Source: Acidobacteriota bacterium (GTDB lineage Bacteria; Acidobacteriota; Blastocatellia; Pyrinomonadales; Pyrinomonadaceae). Taken from it: 64,000 nucleotides of DNA. The stretch spans positions 620,001 through 684,000 of the forward strand of contig JAIVJZ010000040.1 of NCBI GenBank assembly GCA_020199775.1, read 5' to 3'. This document shows, in pieces, positions 8,536-17,854 of this stretch (its first letter is position 1; the number at the start of each line of letters is the position of its first letter). The notes under the pieces are model-generated. The model was given only the letters and a program-made list of their open reading frames with translations. It had not been told where the DNA came from and searched no databases. The position numbers were made by a program, and so were the translations under genes.

Positions 8536-10248
8536 ATGAAGAGGGCGCGAACACTTCTGCTGTTACTGGTGCTGTCAGGCGGTCAGGCCGCGGCGGCGTC
8601 TGCCGCCGGGGGGCAGGAGACGCGCGGCGAGACGCAGGTCGGCGCGACCGCCGCAGGGGCGGGCACACTCAGCGCGGCGGAGGCGGAGAAGTGGCGTGAA
8701 GACCTGCGCCACATGGCCGACGAGATGCCGAAGTATCATAAGAATCTCTTCCACACCATGACGCGCGAGCAGTTCGAGAGAGCGGTCGCGGGCTTGCGCG
8801 AGCGGATACCCCGGCTCGCGCGCCATCAGGTCATCGTCGAGATGGCGCGTATCGTCGCACTGGTCGGCGACGGGCACACGAACATCGCCCCCACGCGCGA
8901 CCCGAAGATCAACTTCCGCACTTTGCCCGTCAAGCTGTACCTCTTCAAAGACGGCCTGTTTATCCGCGCGGCTGATCGCGCACACGCCGCCCTCGCGGGC
9001 GCGCGGGTCGTCCGTGTCGGCGGCGCGTCGGCGGACGAGGCCGTCGCCCGCGCGCGCGAAATCATCGGGCGCGATAATGAAATGGATGTCAGGTTCTTCG
9101 CCCCCTTGCTGCTCGGCATGCCGGAGGTGCTCCACGCGCTCGAACTCTCAACTCAACTCGACAGCGCGCAATTCACCGTGGAGACGGAAGGGCGGCAGAA
9201 GACGATCACGCTCAAGCCCGTCGGCGCGGCAGACCTGTTGCCGCCCGACACAGACCTGACGTGGCTGCCGAAGGAAGGATGGGTTGACCTGCGCGACGGC
9301 GCGGCGGCTCCGCTTCCCCTGTGGCTGAAAGACCCGCGCAACAAGTTCTGGTTCGAGTACCTGCCGGAAGCGCGCTCGCTGTACGTGCAGATCAACGAAG
9401 TGGGGAACAAAGAGACGGAGACGCTGGCCGACTTCTCGAAGCGTCTCTTCGCCTTCGTCGAAGCCAATCAGGTCGAGAAGCTGATCTTCGACTTGCGTCT
9501 GAATCGCGGCGGCAACGGCATGCTTCTGCGCCCGCTCGTGACCGGGATCATCAAATCCAAACTCGATCAACCCGGCAAACTATTCGCGCTCGTCGGGCGC
9601 AGCACGTGGTCGGCCTCGCAATTCCTGCTTAATCATCTGGAGAAGTATACGAACGTCGTGTTCGTCGGCGAGCCTTCGGGGTCGAAGGGGAACGCCTACG
9701 GCGACTCGCGCAAGATCACGCTCCCGCACAGCGGCCTCACCGTGCGCGTCTCGGTCTACTACTGGCAGGACTGGTCGCCGTGGGACACACGCCAGTGGAC
9801 GCCGCCCGACCTCACGGCCGAACTATCCTCCGATGACTACCGCGCCAACCGCGACCCCGCGATGCGAGCCGTCGCCGACTACGCACCACGACGGAAGCTC
9901 ACGGACATCTTGAACGAGGCGTTGACCGAAGGCGGCGTCGAGTTGGCTTTGAAGAGGTTCCGCGAGTTCAAGGCGGAACCGCCCAACAAGTACGCGGACA
10001 CGGAAGAGTCGCTGCTGATCGCCGGGCAGCGTCTGTTGAACGAGAAGAAGCCGGAGCACGCCCTCGCCCTCTTCAAGTTAAACGCAGAGGAACACCCGCA
10101 CTCCTTCCGCTCCTACCACGCCCTCGGCGAGGCTTATTTCAGGAGCGGCGACAAAGAGCAGGCGGTCAAGAATTTCGTGAAGTCTTTGGAGTTGAACCCG
10201 AGAAACTACGACGTGTCCGAGCGGCTGAAACAGGCCAGACAAAAGTGA
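8536..10248 (+). CDS. Secreted S41-family-like peptidase with C-terminal TPR
   Basis: A 570-residue protein with a signal peptide (residues 1-24, ending near ASAAGGQ). The middle resembles the C-terminal-processing peptidase fold: a block near 310-330 (FDLRLNRGGNG) and GRSTWSASQF near 355, where the Ser in STWSA sits at the S41 nucleophile position, then FVGEPSGSKGNAYGDS. Residues about 480-565 contain TPR-like helices (SYHALGEAYFRSGDKEQAVKNF). The family's PDZ domain is not evident. It probably acts in the periplasm; substrates are unknown. GAAAGGA lies five bases before the ATG. It converges with sppA, and the two stops flank a perfect hairpin. Confidence 0.8.
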   Translation: MKRARTLLLLLVLSGGQAAAASAAGGQETRGETQVGATAAGAGTLSAAEAEKWREDLRHMADEMPKYHKNLFHTMTREQFERAVAGLRERIPRLARHQVIVEMARIVALVGDGHTNIAPTRDPKINFRTLPVKLYLFKDGLFIRAADRAHAALAGARVVRVGGASADEAVARAREIIGRDNEMDVRFFAPLLLGMPEVLHALELSTQLDSAQFTVETEGRQKTITLKPVGAADLLPPDTDLTWLPKEGWVDLRDGAAAPLPLWLKDPRNKFWFEYLPEARSLYVQINEVGNKETETLADFSKRLFAFVEANQVEKLIFDLRLNRGGNGMLLRPLVTGIIKSKLDQPGKLFALVGRSTWSASQFLLNHLEKYTNVVFVGEPSGSKGNAYGDSRKITLPHSGLTVRVSVYYWQDWSPWDTRQWTPPDLTAELSSDDYRANRDPAMRAVADYAPRRKLTDILNEALTEGGVELALKRFREFKAEPPNKYADTEESLLIAGQRLLNEKKPEHALALFKLNAEEHPHSFRSYHALGEAYFRSGDKEQAVKNFVKSLELNPRNYDVSERLKQARQK

Positions 10249-10259
10249 CGCGGGGGTTT

Positions 10260-10305
10260 CCGAGACGCGCGGGCGACATTGGCGGCTCTCGCCCGCGCGT
10301 CTCGG
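10260..10305. terminator. Bidirectional hairpin terminator
   Basis: Perfect 17-bp inverted repeat (left arm 10260-10276, right arm 10289-10305, 12-nt loop; core GACGCGCGGGCGA) exactly between the stop codons of the S41-like gene and sppA, which converge. No strong T-tract on either side. Confidence 0.65.
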
Positions 10306-12111
10306 TCACTTGATCTGTAGATCGAACGGCAGCATCGCCATCGTCTCGCCGCGTTTCATGTTTTCGAGGATGGAGAGATAGCGCAGGGCGCGGCGCATGT
10401 CTTCGGGCAGGGCGGATTCAAACGCGGCGCGTTGCTCTCTGGCTTTGACGCTCGCGGCGTCTTCTCCGCCGCCGCCCATCCACTGTTGCAGGAACGTGCG
10501 CGGCGCGGGAAACACGACGCGCCGCACTCCCTTGTCGGCCGGGATGTTCGCCAGCCCTTTGGCGATCTCGACGGCCTTGTCCAACCCGCCGAACTCGTCA
10601 ACCAGCCCGCGCTCTTTGGCCTGCGCGCCCGTCCAGACGCGCCCCTGCGCGATGGAATCGACGTACTCCACGTCGCGCCCGCGCCCGCGCGCGACCTTCG
10701 GCAAAAAGTCGTCGTAGTAAAAACTCTTCATCATCCCTTCAAACTTGGCGCGCTCGTCGGCGTTGAAAGGTTCGGTCTCGCGGAACATCCCGGCCTGCTT
10801 GCCGCGCAGCACGTACTCGTTGTTGACGCCGATCCAATCGTAGAAGCCTTTGATGACGGGCTTGCCCGCGTAGACGCCGATGGAGCCGGTGATGGTCGAA
10901 GGCCCGGCGACGATCTTGCTCGCCGTCGCGGAGATGTAGTAGCCGCCCGACGCCGCCACGTCTCCCATCGAGACGACGACGGGCTTCTGCGCTTTCGCCC
11001 GTTCGACCGCGTGCCAGATCACGTCGGACGCGTAAGAAGTCCCGCCCGGGCTGTCCACGCGCAGCACGATGGCCTTGATGTTCTTGTCGTCGCGCGCATC
11101 GTTCAACGCTTTGACCACAGTGTCGGCACCCGTCGACTGGCTGCTGAACGCGCTGCCGTCGTTCGACGCGCCGCCCGCGATGGGGCCGGAGGCGAAGATG
11201 AGCGCGATGCGTTCGCCTTCTCCGAGACCCACGGATTCGGGGCGCACGCGGGCGTAGTCCGACTGTTTCACCTTGCGCAGTTTGTCCGCGTCTTTGTAGC
11301 CGAGCCGCTTCTTGAGTTCGTCTTCCACCTCGTCGCGATACTTCGCGTCGTCAATCAGCCCCGCCGCCTTCGCCTCCCACGCGCCGAGCGGCGCGTTGTC
11401 GATGAGCGCGCGCACGTCCTCCGCCGACTTCTTGCGCGTCGCGGCAATCGTGTTCACGTAGCGCGCGAAAAATTCGTCAAGGATCGAGTTGATCACTTCG
11501 CGGCTCGCCTCGGACATCTCCTTGCGCGTGTACTGTTCGGGCGCGGTCTTGTACTTCCCGATCTGGTAGAAATCGGCCTTGACGCCGAGTTTGTCGAGCG
11601 AGCCGCCGAGCGACATCACATCGGCGGCGAGGCCGACGATGAAGAGGTCGCCGATGGGCGCGACGTAGATGCGGTCGCAGGCGGTGGCGAGGTAATACTC
11701 CTTGTTCGTGCCGTACTCCATGTGGGCGTAGACGGGTTTGCCGGTCGAGCGGAAGTCGGTGATGGCGTCGCGTATCTCGTCGGCCTTGCCCCAGCCGATC
11801 ATCGTCATGTCGATCTCAAGCAGGATCGCGCCGACGCGTTTGTCGGCCTTCGCCTTCCTGATCTCCGAGAGCAGGCGCGTGAGCGATTGATCATCACGAC
11901 CGAGAAACCGGCTCGCGAACGGGTCTTCCGGCACGTAATCGGGGAACGCGCCCGCGACCTTCAACAGCAGCACGCTGTTGTCGCGAATGTCCGGCTCGCC
12001 GTCGCCGAATGACGCGAACAACAACGCGACGCCGATGACGACCATCAACCCCAACACGACGAGCAGACCCGCCACCCACAAAAAGATTTTCCCACCGCGT
12101 GACATAGCCAT
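10306..12111 (-). CDS. sppA: Signal peptide peptidase SppA, long form
   Basis: A 601-residue membrane-anchored serine protease that degrades cleaved signal peptides. One N-terminal transmembrane helix spans residues about 8-33. Two tandem S49 domains follow, as in the 67-kDa enteric form. The general-base Lys lies in the first domain (IGKYKTAPEQYTRKEMS, about residue 185) and the nucleophile Ser in the second (DVAASGGYYISA, about residue 387), matching the Lys/Ser dyad split over two domains. LRVDSPGG and GSIGVYAGKP are also typical. The gene is transcribed convergently with the S41-like peptidase. Confidence 0.94.
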   Translation of the reverse strand: MAMSRGGKIFLWVAGLLVVLGLMVVIGVALLFASFGDGEPDIRDNSVLLLKVAGAFPDYVPEDPFASRFLGRDDQSLTRLLSEIRKAKADKRVGAILLEIDMTMIGWGKADEIRDAITDFRSTGKPVYAHMEYGTNKEYYLATACDRIYVAPIGDLFIVGLAADVMSLGGSLDKLGVKADFYQIGKYKTAPEQYTRKEMSEASREVINSILDEFFARYVNTIAATRKKSAEDVRALIDNAPLGAWEAKAAGLIDDAKYRDEVEDELKKRLGYKDADKLRKVKQSDYARVRPESVGLGEGERIALIFASGPIAGGASNDGSAFSSQSTGADTVVKALNDARDDKNIKAIVLRVDSPGGTSYASDVIWHAVERAKAQKPVVVSMGDVAASGGYYISATASKIVAGPSTITGSIGVYAGKPVIKGFYDWIGVNNEYVLRGKQAGMFRETEPFNADERAKFEGMMKSFYYDDFLPKVARGRGRDVEYVDSIAQGRVWTGAQAKERGLVDEFGGLDKAVEIAKGLANIPADKGVRRVVFPAPRTFLQQWMGGGGEDAASVKAREQRAAFESALPEDMRRALRYLSILENMKRGETMAMLPFDLQIK

Positions 12112-12575
12112 AAGATTGCTTCAAACGCTCCTGAAAATTAGCCCTCCCGTTAGCGGCATTGAGCCACGCCGGGAGGTCAATGTAAATACGCGAAACCGGC
12201 GGAAAAGTTTAGGCGCGCGGTCTTGCCGCGCAGGATGGCTTGCGAGATCGCCATCAGGCGTCCGCGCCACCGACGCCCGCGCGCTTTGCGTGCTTCGTCG
12301 CGCAACCTAAATACCTTGACAGTATCAACCGCCGGTTATAGAGTCATACGCGTTTCCCCCAGAGTCGCTCAAACGCGTTAAGCCCACGCCCCGCCGAAAC
12401 CGGCGCACCTGGGCACTGTTCTAAATCTCATTTCCGAGACGGTCATCGAACCGCGCACCTTCATCCGACCCTCGCGCCGCTGTCTGTTATCTACACCGTC
12501 GAACTTTCATGTCCGGCCGTGACACTGCACGCAGTGTAATTAACTAACCGACCTCACCAATTACGGAGAAACAAT
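12112..12575. other. Gene-free divergent intergenic region with a possible promoter
   Basis: A 464-bp gap between two divergent genes (sppA and the TIGR03118-type gene). No open frame with a recognisable product. A sigma-70-like pair, TTGACA at 12316-12321 and TAGAGT at 12339-12344 (17-bp spacer), could start a leader of about 225 nt for the plus-strand gene. A direct start-proximal site, GGAG before ATG 12576, is clear. No riboswitch fold was recognised. Confidence 0.4.
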
Positions 12576-14843
12576 ATGCTTCACCTGCGCTTCGCCGTTC
12601 GTCGTAACCGGACGTGGCTTTATCTGATGATGGCCGCCGCATTCTGCGCGCTCGCCCTGACGGGCACGCCGCCGCGAGTGTCCAGCGCATCCGTAGCGCG
12701 TCACGCCGATGAAGTGCAGGCCGCGCCTGCCAACCACGTCCCCCAAATCCCCGTCGGCTTCGCCTACCGGCAGACAAACCTCGCCTCCGACCTGCCGGGC
12801 CTCGCCTTGATCGAAGACCCGCTGCTCATCAACCCGTGGGGCATCTCGATGACCGCGACCAGCCCCTTCTGGATCGCCAACTCGGGCACGTCTACCTCTT
12901 CGCTCTACCGGGGCGATGCGAACGGCGTCGTTTTCTTCAAGCAGCTCAACATGCCCTTCATCACCATCCCGGACGGCAGTCCCACGGGCACGGTCGCCAA
13001 CCCTACGGCGAACGAATTCGTTCTCCCCGGCACATGCGCCGCCGCGCCGTGCGGGGCAAATTTCATCTTCGCCACGCTCACGGGCAACATCGTAGGTTGG
13101 GACCCGAACGCCCCGGCCGCCGGCTCGACCACCGGCGTCGTCGCGGCGAGCCAGCCCAAGGGCTACACCGGCCTCGCTATCGGCAATAACGGCTCGGGCA
13201 ATTTCCTCTATGCCGCCGGCGCCGGCCGGATCGACGTTTTCAACAGTTCTTACGAGCTTCAACCGGCGGCGAGTTTCCCGTTCGCCGACCCGACCATCCC
13301 GAACACGTCTGGGAACAGATACAGCCCTCATAACATTCAGGCCATCGGCGGCTCGCTCTACGTCACCTACCATAAGGTCGGCGCCGTAACCGGAGACGGA
13401 GAAGGTCTCGGCAACGGTTACGTCCGCAAGTTCAACATGAACGGCGTGCGCGACCTCACGTTCGGCATTGATAACGGCCCGCTCAACGCGCCGTGGGGCA
13501 TCGCGCTTGCGCCTCCCACTTTCGGCCGCTACGGCGGCTCGCTCCTCATCGGCAACTCCGGCCGGTTCTCTCCCAGCAGCATCAACGCTTTTGACCCGAC
13601 AACTGGCGCGTTCCGCGGCGCGCTGCAAGACGAGGGCGACAAAAGCATCGTGATCGAGAAACTGTGGGGGATGGTCTTCGGCAACGGCGCCAACGGCGGC
13701 GACCCGAACACGCTCTACTTCACCGCGGGACTCTTCTTGAGGGCTAACGGGCTCTTCGGCTCACTCAAACCCACGACGGTAACCGCCACGTCGCTCGTCC
13801 AGTTCAGTTCGTCGCACTACACCATCGACGAAAGCAGCGGCAGCATCCAGGTCACCGTCACGCGTGACGGCGATGTCTCCGGCTCGGCCACCGTCAACTA
13901 CGCCACCTACTCTTTCCTGACCGATGCGCATCCAAAAAATGATTATGTGCCCGCTATCGGCACGCTCACGTTTGCTCCCGGCGAAACGAGCAAGACCTTC
14001 CGGGTGTTGCTCGTTGACGACAAGCACAGTGACAGCCAGACGCTCAATCTCGCCCTGAGCAACCCGACCGGGACCGGACTCGGCAGCGTCAACCAGTCGG
14101 TGATTGCTATCATGGACAACGACACCAGGGGGGCGACCTCCAACCCGATTGACGACACGCCCTTCTTCGTCCGCCAGCACTATCTCGATTTCCTCGGGCG
14201 CGAAGCCGACACAGGCGGCTTCAACGCCTGGGTCAACGTGCTGACGAATTGTGCGACGGGCAACACGGCGTGCGACCGCGTCAATGTCTCGCGCTCCTTC
14301 TTCGAGTCGCCCGAGTATCAGAGCCGCGGCTACTTCATCATCCGTACCTACATCGCCGCCTACGGGCGCAACCCGCTCTACGGCGAATTCTTGGGCGAAC
14401 TCAGCCGCCTGAACGGCGCGACTGCCGCAGAATCGAACGCGTTGCGCGCGGGCTTCACCACCAACTTCGCCACGCGCAATGAATTCATCGCCAGGCTCGG
14501 CGCGCTCACCAACGAGCAATATGTGGACAGGCTGATCGCAAATACGGGGTTGGCCTTCCCGAACCGTGATGCGCTCGTCGCCTCGCTCAACTCCGGGCAA
14601 AAGACGCGCGCGCAGGTCTTGCAGGAGATCGTGGACAGTCCCCTGTTCGTCAACCACACTCCCACGTTCAACCGCGCCTACGTGCTCTCGCAATACTTCG
14701 GCTACCTGGGTCGCAATCCCGATCAGGCGGGCTACGACATGTGGATCAACTACCTGACGGCTAATCCGGGCGACTTCCGCACGATGGTCAACGGCTTCGT
14801 CAACTCTGTGGAATACCGCCAACGCTTCGGCTCCGCGACTTAA
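12576..14843 (+). CDS. Large secreted TIGR03118 / Calx-beta / DUF4214 protein
   Basis: A 755-residue exported protein. Residues 1-38 form a signal peptide. Residues about 55-400 match the TIGR03118 family, a beta-propeller-like module (INPWGIS, WIANSGTSTSSLYRG, GYTGLAIG, APWGIALAP, WGMVFGNG). Residues about 405-515 are a Calx-beta module (YTIDESSGSIQVTVTRDG, FAPGETSKTF, AIMDND). Residues about 525-755 hold two DUF4214 units (YLDFLGREADTGGFNAWVN and YFGYLGRNPDQAGYDMWIN). Calx-beta domains bind calcium and DUF4214 occurs in surface or S-layer-associated proteins, so an extracellular adhesive or structural role is likely but unproven. It is followed by a very strong terminator. Confidence 0.88.
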   Translation: MLHLRFAVRRNRTWLYLMMAAAFCALALTGTPPRVSSASVARHADEVQAAPANHVPQIPVGFAYRQTNLASDLPGLALIEDPLLINPWGISMTATSPFWIANSGTSTSSLYRGDANGVVFFKQLNMPFITIPDGSPTGTVANPTANEFVLPGTCAAAPCGANFIFATLTGNIVGWDPNAPAAGSTTGVVAASQPKGYTGLAIGNNGSGNFLYAAGAGRIDVFNSSYELQPAASFPFADPTIPNTSGNRYSPHNIQAIGGSLYVTYHKVGAVTGDGEGLGNGYVRKFNMNGVRDLTFGIDNGPLNAPWGIALAPPTFGRYGGSLLIGNSGRFSPSSINAFDPTTGAFRGALQDEGDKSIVIEKLWGMVFGNGANGGDPNTLYFTAGLFLRANGLFGSLKPTTVTATSLVQFSSSHYTIDESSGSIQVTVTRDGDVSGSATVNYATYSFLTDAHPKNDYVPAIGTLTFAPGETSKTFRVLLVDDKHSDSQTLNLALSNPTGTGLGSVNQSVIAIMDNDTRGATSNPIDDTPFFVRQHYLDFLGREADTGGFNAWVNVLTNCATGNTACDRVNVSRSFFESPEYQSRGYFIIRTYIAAYGRNPLYGEFLGELSRLNGATAAESNALRAGFTTNFATRNEFIARLGALTNEQYVDRLIANTGLAFPNRDALVASLNSGQKTRAQVLQEIVDSPLFVNHTPTFNRAYVLSQYFGYLGRNPDQAGYDMWINYLTANPGDFRTMVNGFVNSVEYRQRFGSAT

Positions 14844-14876
14844 ACACAACCTGTCTCTGCTTGAGACAAATGAGAC

Positions 14877-14922
14877 AAAAAGAAGAGAGGACAGCCCGCG
14901 CGGGCTGTCCTCTCTTCTTTTT
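14877..14922. terminator. Strong intrinsic terminator (perfect 23-bp palindrome)
   Basis: A perfect palindrome of 46 nt: A5 tract, then AGAAGAGAGGACAGCCCGC, mirrored and ending in T5. The A and T tracts make it bidirectional. It serves the DUF4214-protein gene and may also stop mnmA transcripts, which end at 15008 on the other strand. Confidence 0.85.
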
Positions 14923-15007
14923 GCACGCGGGCACAAAGAATGTCCGCCGCACACACGCACCGCGCCGACAACTAATAAACGCGCTCGCGTGCGCGCGCCC
15001 TCGCCCC

Positions 15008-16117
15008 TTATCGTTTCACGATCCAGCCGCCGCCCAGCACTTCGTCGCCGCGATAGAAGACGGTCGCCTGCCCGGGCGCGATGGCGCGTTGCGGTTCGTC
15101 GAAGGTGACACGCGCGCGTCTGTCCGCCAGAGGTTCGATCTTGGCGGGCGCGGGCGCGTGTCGATAACGCACGCGCACCTCGGCGCGCAACGGTGTCTCC
15201 GGCTCGTCAAAACTGATCCAGTTGACGCCCGCGGCCGTGAATTCGGAGGCGAGCAACTCGTCGCTCTCGCCGACGACGACGCGGTTGCGCCCCGCGTCAA
15301 CTTCCACGACGTAGAGCGGCAGCGGGCGCGAGATGCCCAAGCCCCGTCGCTGGCCGACGGTGTAATGATGCACGCCCGGATGTTCGCCTAAGACGCGCCC
15401 CGACGCGTCGACGATCTCGCCCGCGCCCGGCAGACGCCGCGTTTCGCCCTCGGCTTCCAGATAGCGATCTATGAAGCCCGCGTAATCGCCGTCGGGCACG
15501 AAACAGATTTCCTGCGACTCGGCCTTTTCCGACACCGCGAGGTTGAAACGCCGCGCCGCCGCGCGCGCCTCTTCCTTCCGCATCTCGCCGAGCGGAAACA
15601 TCGCGTGCGCCAGTTGGCCTTGCGTCAACTCCCACAGGAAATATGATTGATCTTTGTTCGCGTCGCGCCCGCGCAAAAGCCTGTGTCGCCCCGTCGCCTC
15701 GTCAAACTCGACGCGCGCGTAGTGCCCCGTCGCCACACGCTCGCAGCCGAGACTTTGCGCCAGCCGGTCGAGCGAAGCGAACTTCAGACGACTGTTGCAC
15801 GCCACGCACGGGATCGGCGTCTCGCCTTGCAGATAACTCGTGACGAACGGCTGCACCACGTCGCGCTCGAAATCCTGTTCGAGGTTCAGGACGTAGAAGG
15901 GGAAGCCGAGTTCTCCGGCCACGCGCCGCGCGTCGTACACGTCGTCGAGCGAGCAGCAGCGCGAGGGCAACGGGTCGCCGTTTTCGTCCACGTTGATGTT
16001 GCGGTTTTGATTCCACAACTGCATCGTGAAGCCGACGAGTTCGTGCCCCGCCGCCTGTAAAATCGCCGCCGCCGCCGAAGAATCGACGCCGCCGCTCATC
16101 GCCACCGCAATCTTCAT
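15008..16117 (-). CDS. mnmA: tRNA-specific 2-thiouridylase MnmA
   Basis: A 369-residue enzyme that thiolates U34 of Lys, Glu and Gln tRNAs using sulfur relayed from a cysteine desulfurase. The PP-loop AMSGGVDSS lies at residues 5-13. The two catalytic cysteines are visible: one in PCVACNS near 106 and one in [12 protein letters not shown] near 202. GLGISRPLP and the C-terminal beta-barrel ([10 protein letters not shown]) are present. A ribosome binding site before ATG is weak. Upstream lies the first copy of the TTTCAAG/TTTCAGG heptad tract. Confidence 0.96.
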   Translation of the reverse strand: MKIAVAMSGGVDSSAAAAILQAAGHELVGFTMQLWNQNRNINVDENGDPLPSRCCSLDDVYDARRVAGELGFPFYVLNLEQDFERDVVQPFVTSYLQGETPIPCVACNSRLKFASLDRLAQSLGCERVATGHYARVEFDEATGRHRLLRGRDANKDQSYFLWELTQGQLAHAMFPLGEMRKEEARAAARRFNLAVSEKAESQEICFVPDGDYAGFIDRYLEAEGETRRLPGAGEIVDASGRVLGEHPGVHHYTVGQRRGLGISRPLPLYVVEVDAGRNRVVVGESDELLASEFTAAGVNWISFDEPETPLRAEVRVRYRHAPAPAKIEPLADRRARVTFDEPQRAIAPGQATVFYRGDEVLGGGWIVKR

Positions 16118-16127
16118 AAAAGGAAAA

Positions 16128-16413
16128 GTTTCAAGTTTCAGGTTTCAAGTTTCAGGTTAAAGACAGTTTCAAGGCGAAGTCCTAAGTTTGCAACCCGGTC
16201 TGTTTGCCGCTCGTTTGAGGCGGGTGTTAAGATTCCCACACAGACAACAAATGTGCCTGACAAATAACAGTTAAGGATACCCGAAACGGCGCGAAAGTTC
16301 AGCTGTGGAAAGTGTTTCAAGTTTCAGGTTTCAGGTTTCAAGTTAAAGACCGGAGAACTTCAGTCCTGAAACTTGAAACCTGAAACTCGAAACTTAGTCC
16401 TGAAACTTGAAAC
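16128..16413. repeat. Heptad-repeat element C (half copy plus full hairpin)
   Basis: A tract of alternating TTTCAAG and TTTCAGG heptamers at 16128-16164 ends in GTTAAAGAC. The same tract, same ending, recurs at 16313-16350 and there is followed by its inverted complement to 16413. The element thus looks like one complete hairpin preceded by an orphan left arm 185 bp upstream. It lies between the starts of two divergent genes and runs to three bases before the ATG of the AAA+ gene. Confidence 0.85.
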
Positions 16414-16415
16414 CC

Positions 16416-17228
16416 ATGCCTATGACCGAAAGAGCCATCGCAGAATACACCGTCACTGACGAGCCTTATTACCTGCCCGTGGCGGGCGAGGTGGAGATGT
16501 TCGAGGCGGCGAACGCGGCGCGCCTGCCCGTGATGTTGAAGGGGCCGACGGGCTGCGGCAAGACGCGCTTCGTCGAGCACATGGCGTGGCGTCTCGGTCG
16601 CCCGCTGATCACGGTGGCGTGCCACGAAGACCTGTCCGCGACCGACTTGGTCGGCCGCTTCCTGCTCGAAGGCGAAGAGACCGTCTGGCACGACGGGCCG
16701 CTCACCTCGGCGGTTAAGAGCGGCGCGATCTGTTATCTGGACGAAGTGGTCGAGGCGCGCAAGGACACGGTCGTCATCATCCACCCGCTGACGGATCACC
16801 GCCGCCGCCTGCCCATCGAGAAGCGCGGCACGATTCTGGATGCGCCCGACGACTTCATGCTCGTCGTCTCTTATAACCCCGGCTACCAGTCGGTCTTGAA
16901 AGACCTCAAGCAGTCCACGCGACAACGCTTCGTCTCACTCGAATTCGACTACCCGCCCGCCGAACTCGAAGCCGAGATCGTCGCGCGCGAAGGCGGCGTC
17001 GAAGAGGCCACGGCGCGCGACCTCGTCCAGATCGGCCACAAGGTCAGAAACCTGCGCGGCCACGGTCTCGAAGAAGGCGTCTCCACGCGTCTCCTGATCT
17101 ACGCTGCCCAACTCATCGCGCGCGGCATCCCCTCAGTCACCGCCGCCGAAGTCGCCCTCGCCTCGCCCATCACCGACGACCGCGAACTCCAGCGCAGCAT
17201 CCGTGAGATCATCACCACCGTGATTTAA
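16416..17228 (+). CDS. CbbQ/NirQ/NorQ-type AAA+ ATPase
   Basis: A MoxR-class AAA+ protein of about 270 residues. Walker A GPTGCGKT lies near residue 44, Walker [13 protein letters not shown] near 107, and sensor 1 VVSYNPGYQ near 150. The C-terminal part ([13 protein letters not shown]...[15 protein letters not shown]) matches the CbbQ_C domain. Such ATPases work with a VWA partner to remodel or insert cofactors into a target enzyme, for example Rubisco or nitric oxide reductase; the partner here is the large VWA protein two genes downstream. ATG at 16416 or 16422 is preferred over an upstream TTG inside the heptad repeat. No Rubisco or nor genes are in the window, so the target is unknown. 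Confidence 0.9.
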   Translation: MPMTERAIAEYTVTDEPYYLPVAGEVEMFEAANAARLPVMLKGPTGCGKTRFVEHMAWRLGRPLITVACHEDLSATDLVGRFLLEGEETVWHDGPLTSAVKSGAICYLDEVVEARKDTVVIIHPLTDHRRRLPIEKRGTILDAPDDFMLVVSYNPGYQSVLKDLKQSTRQRFVSLEFDYPPAELEAEIVAREGGVEEATARDLVQIGHKVRNLRGHGLEEGVSTRLLIYAAQLIARGIPSVTAAEVALASPITDDRELQRSIREIITTVI

Positions 17229-17240
17229 CTTCCCACTACT

Positions 17241-17789
17241 ATGAACGAAGCCTTAGCCGAATACTTTTTGGAGGACGCGCTCGCGGTCTTTCGCAAGTAT
17301 AAGAAACTCGCGGAGGACGCGATGGCGCAACTCGACGACGAGCAATTCTTCGCCCGCATTGACGCGGAGGCCAACAGCGTCGCCTTGATCGTGAAGCACT
17401 TGGCGGGCAACATGCGCTCGCGTTGGACGGACTTTTTGACGGCCGACGGGGAGAAGCCGGACAGGGATCGCGACGCGGAGTTTCGCATCGAGGCGGGGAC
17501 GACGCGCGAAGAGGTGTTGAACTGGTGGGAGGCGGGCTGGCGCTCAGTGTTCGCGGCGGTCGAACCGCTCGACCCGTCAGACCTCGTGCGCACGGTGACG
17601 ATCAGGGGCGAGCCTCATACGGTCGTCAAGGCGATCAACCGGCAGTTGACGCATTACGCGTATCACGTCGGGCAGATCGTCCTGCTGGCGAAGCATTTCA
17701 AATCGGAGAACTGGGAATCTCTGAGCATTGCGCCGGGGGCTTCGGAAGCGTTCAATCAATCCATGCGCGGCGGGCGCGAAACGCCTTGA
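17241..17789 (+). CDS. DinB-like / DUF1572 family protein
   Basis: A 182-residue helical protein with the DUF1572/DinB four-helix-bundle layout. Putative metal ligands are visible: His in VKHLAGNM near residue 52 and the pair in THYAYHVGQIV near 137-141 (HxxxH). Family members bind a divalent metal and several act as thiol-dependent transferases; the substrate here is unknown. It starts 12 bp after the AAA+ gene and lies 65 bp before the VWA gene, so it is inserted inside what is usually a contiguous AAA+/VWA pair. Confidence 0.88.
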   Translation: MNEALAEYFLEDALAVFRKYKKLAEDAMAQLDDEQFFARIDAEANSVALIVKHLAGNMRSRWTDFLTADGEKPDRDRDAEFRIEAGTTREEVLNWWEAGWRSVFAAVEPLDPSDLVRTVTIRGEPHTVVKAINRQLTHYAYHVGQIVLLAKHFKSENWESLSIAPGASEAFNQSMRGGRETP

Positions 17790-17854
17790 CGCGGAAGCCG
17801 AACGTCGCGCGCGCGCACGCGGGGACGGTCGCGTGCGGTCGGTGTTAAGAGACA

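Noticed and set aside
16128..16413. CRISPR array
   Set aside because: The 7-bp units are contiguous and form a hairpin; there are no spacers of even length and no cas genes.
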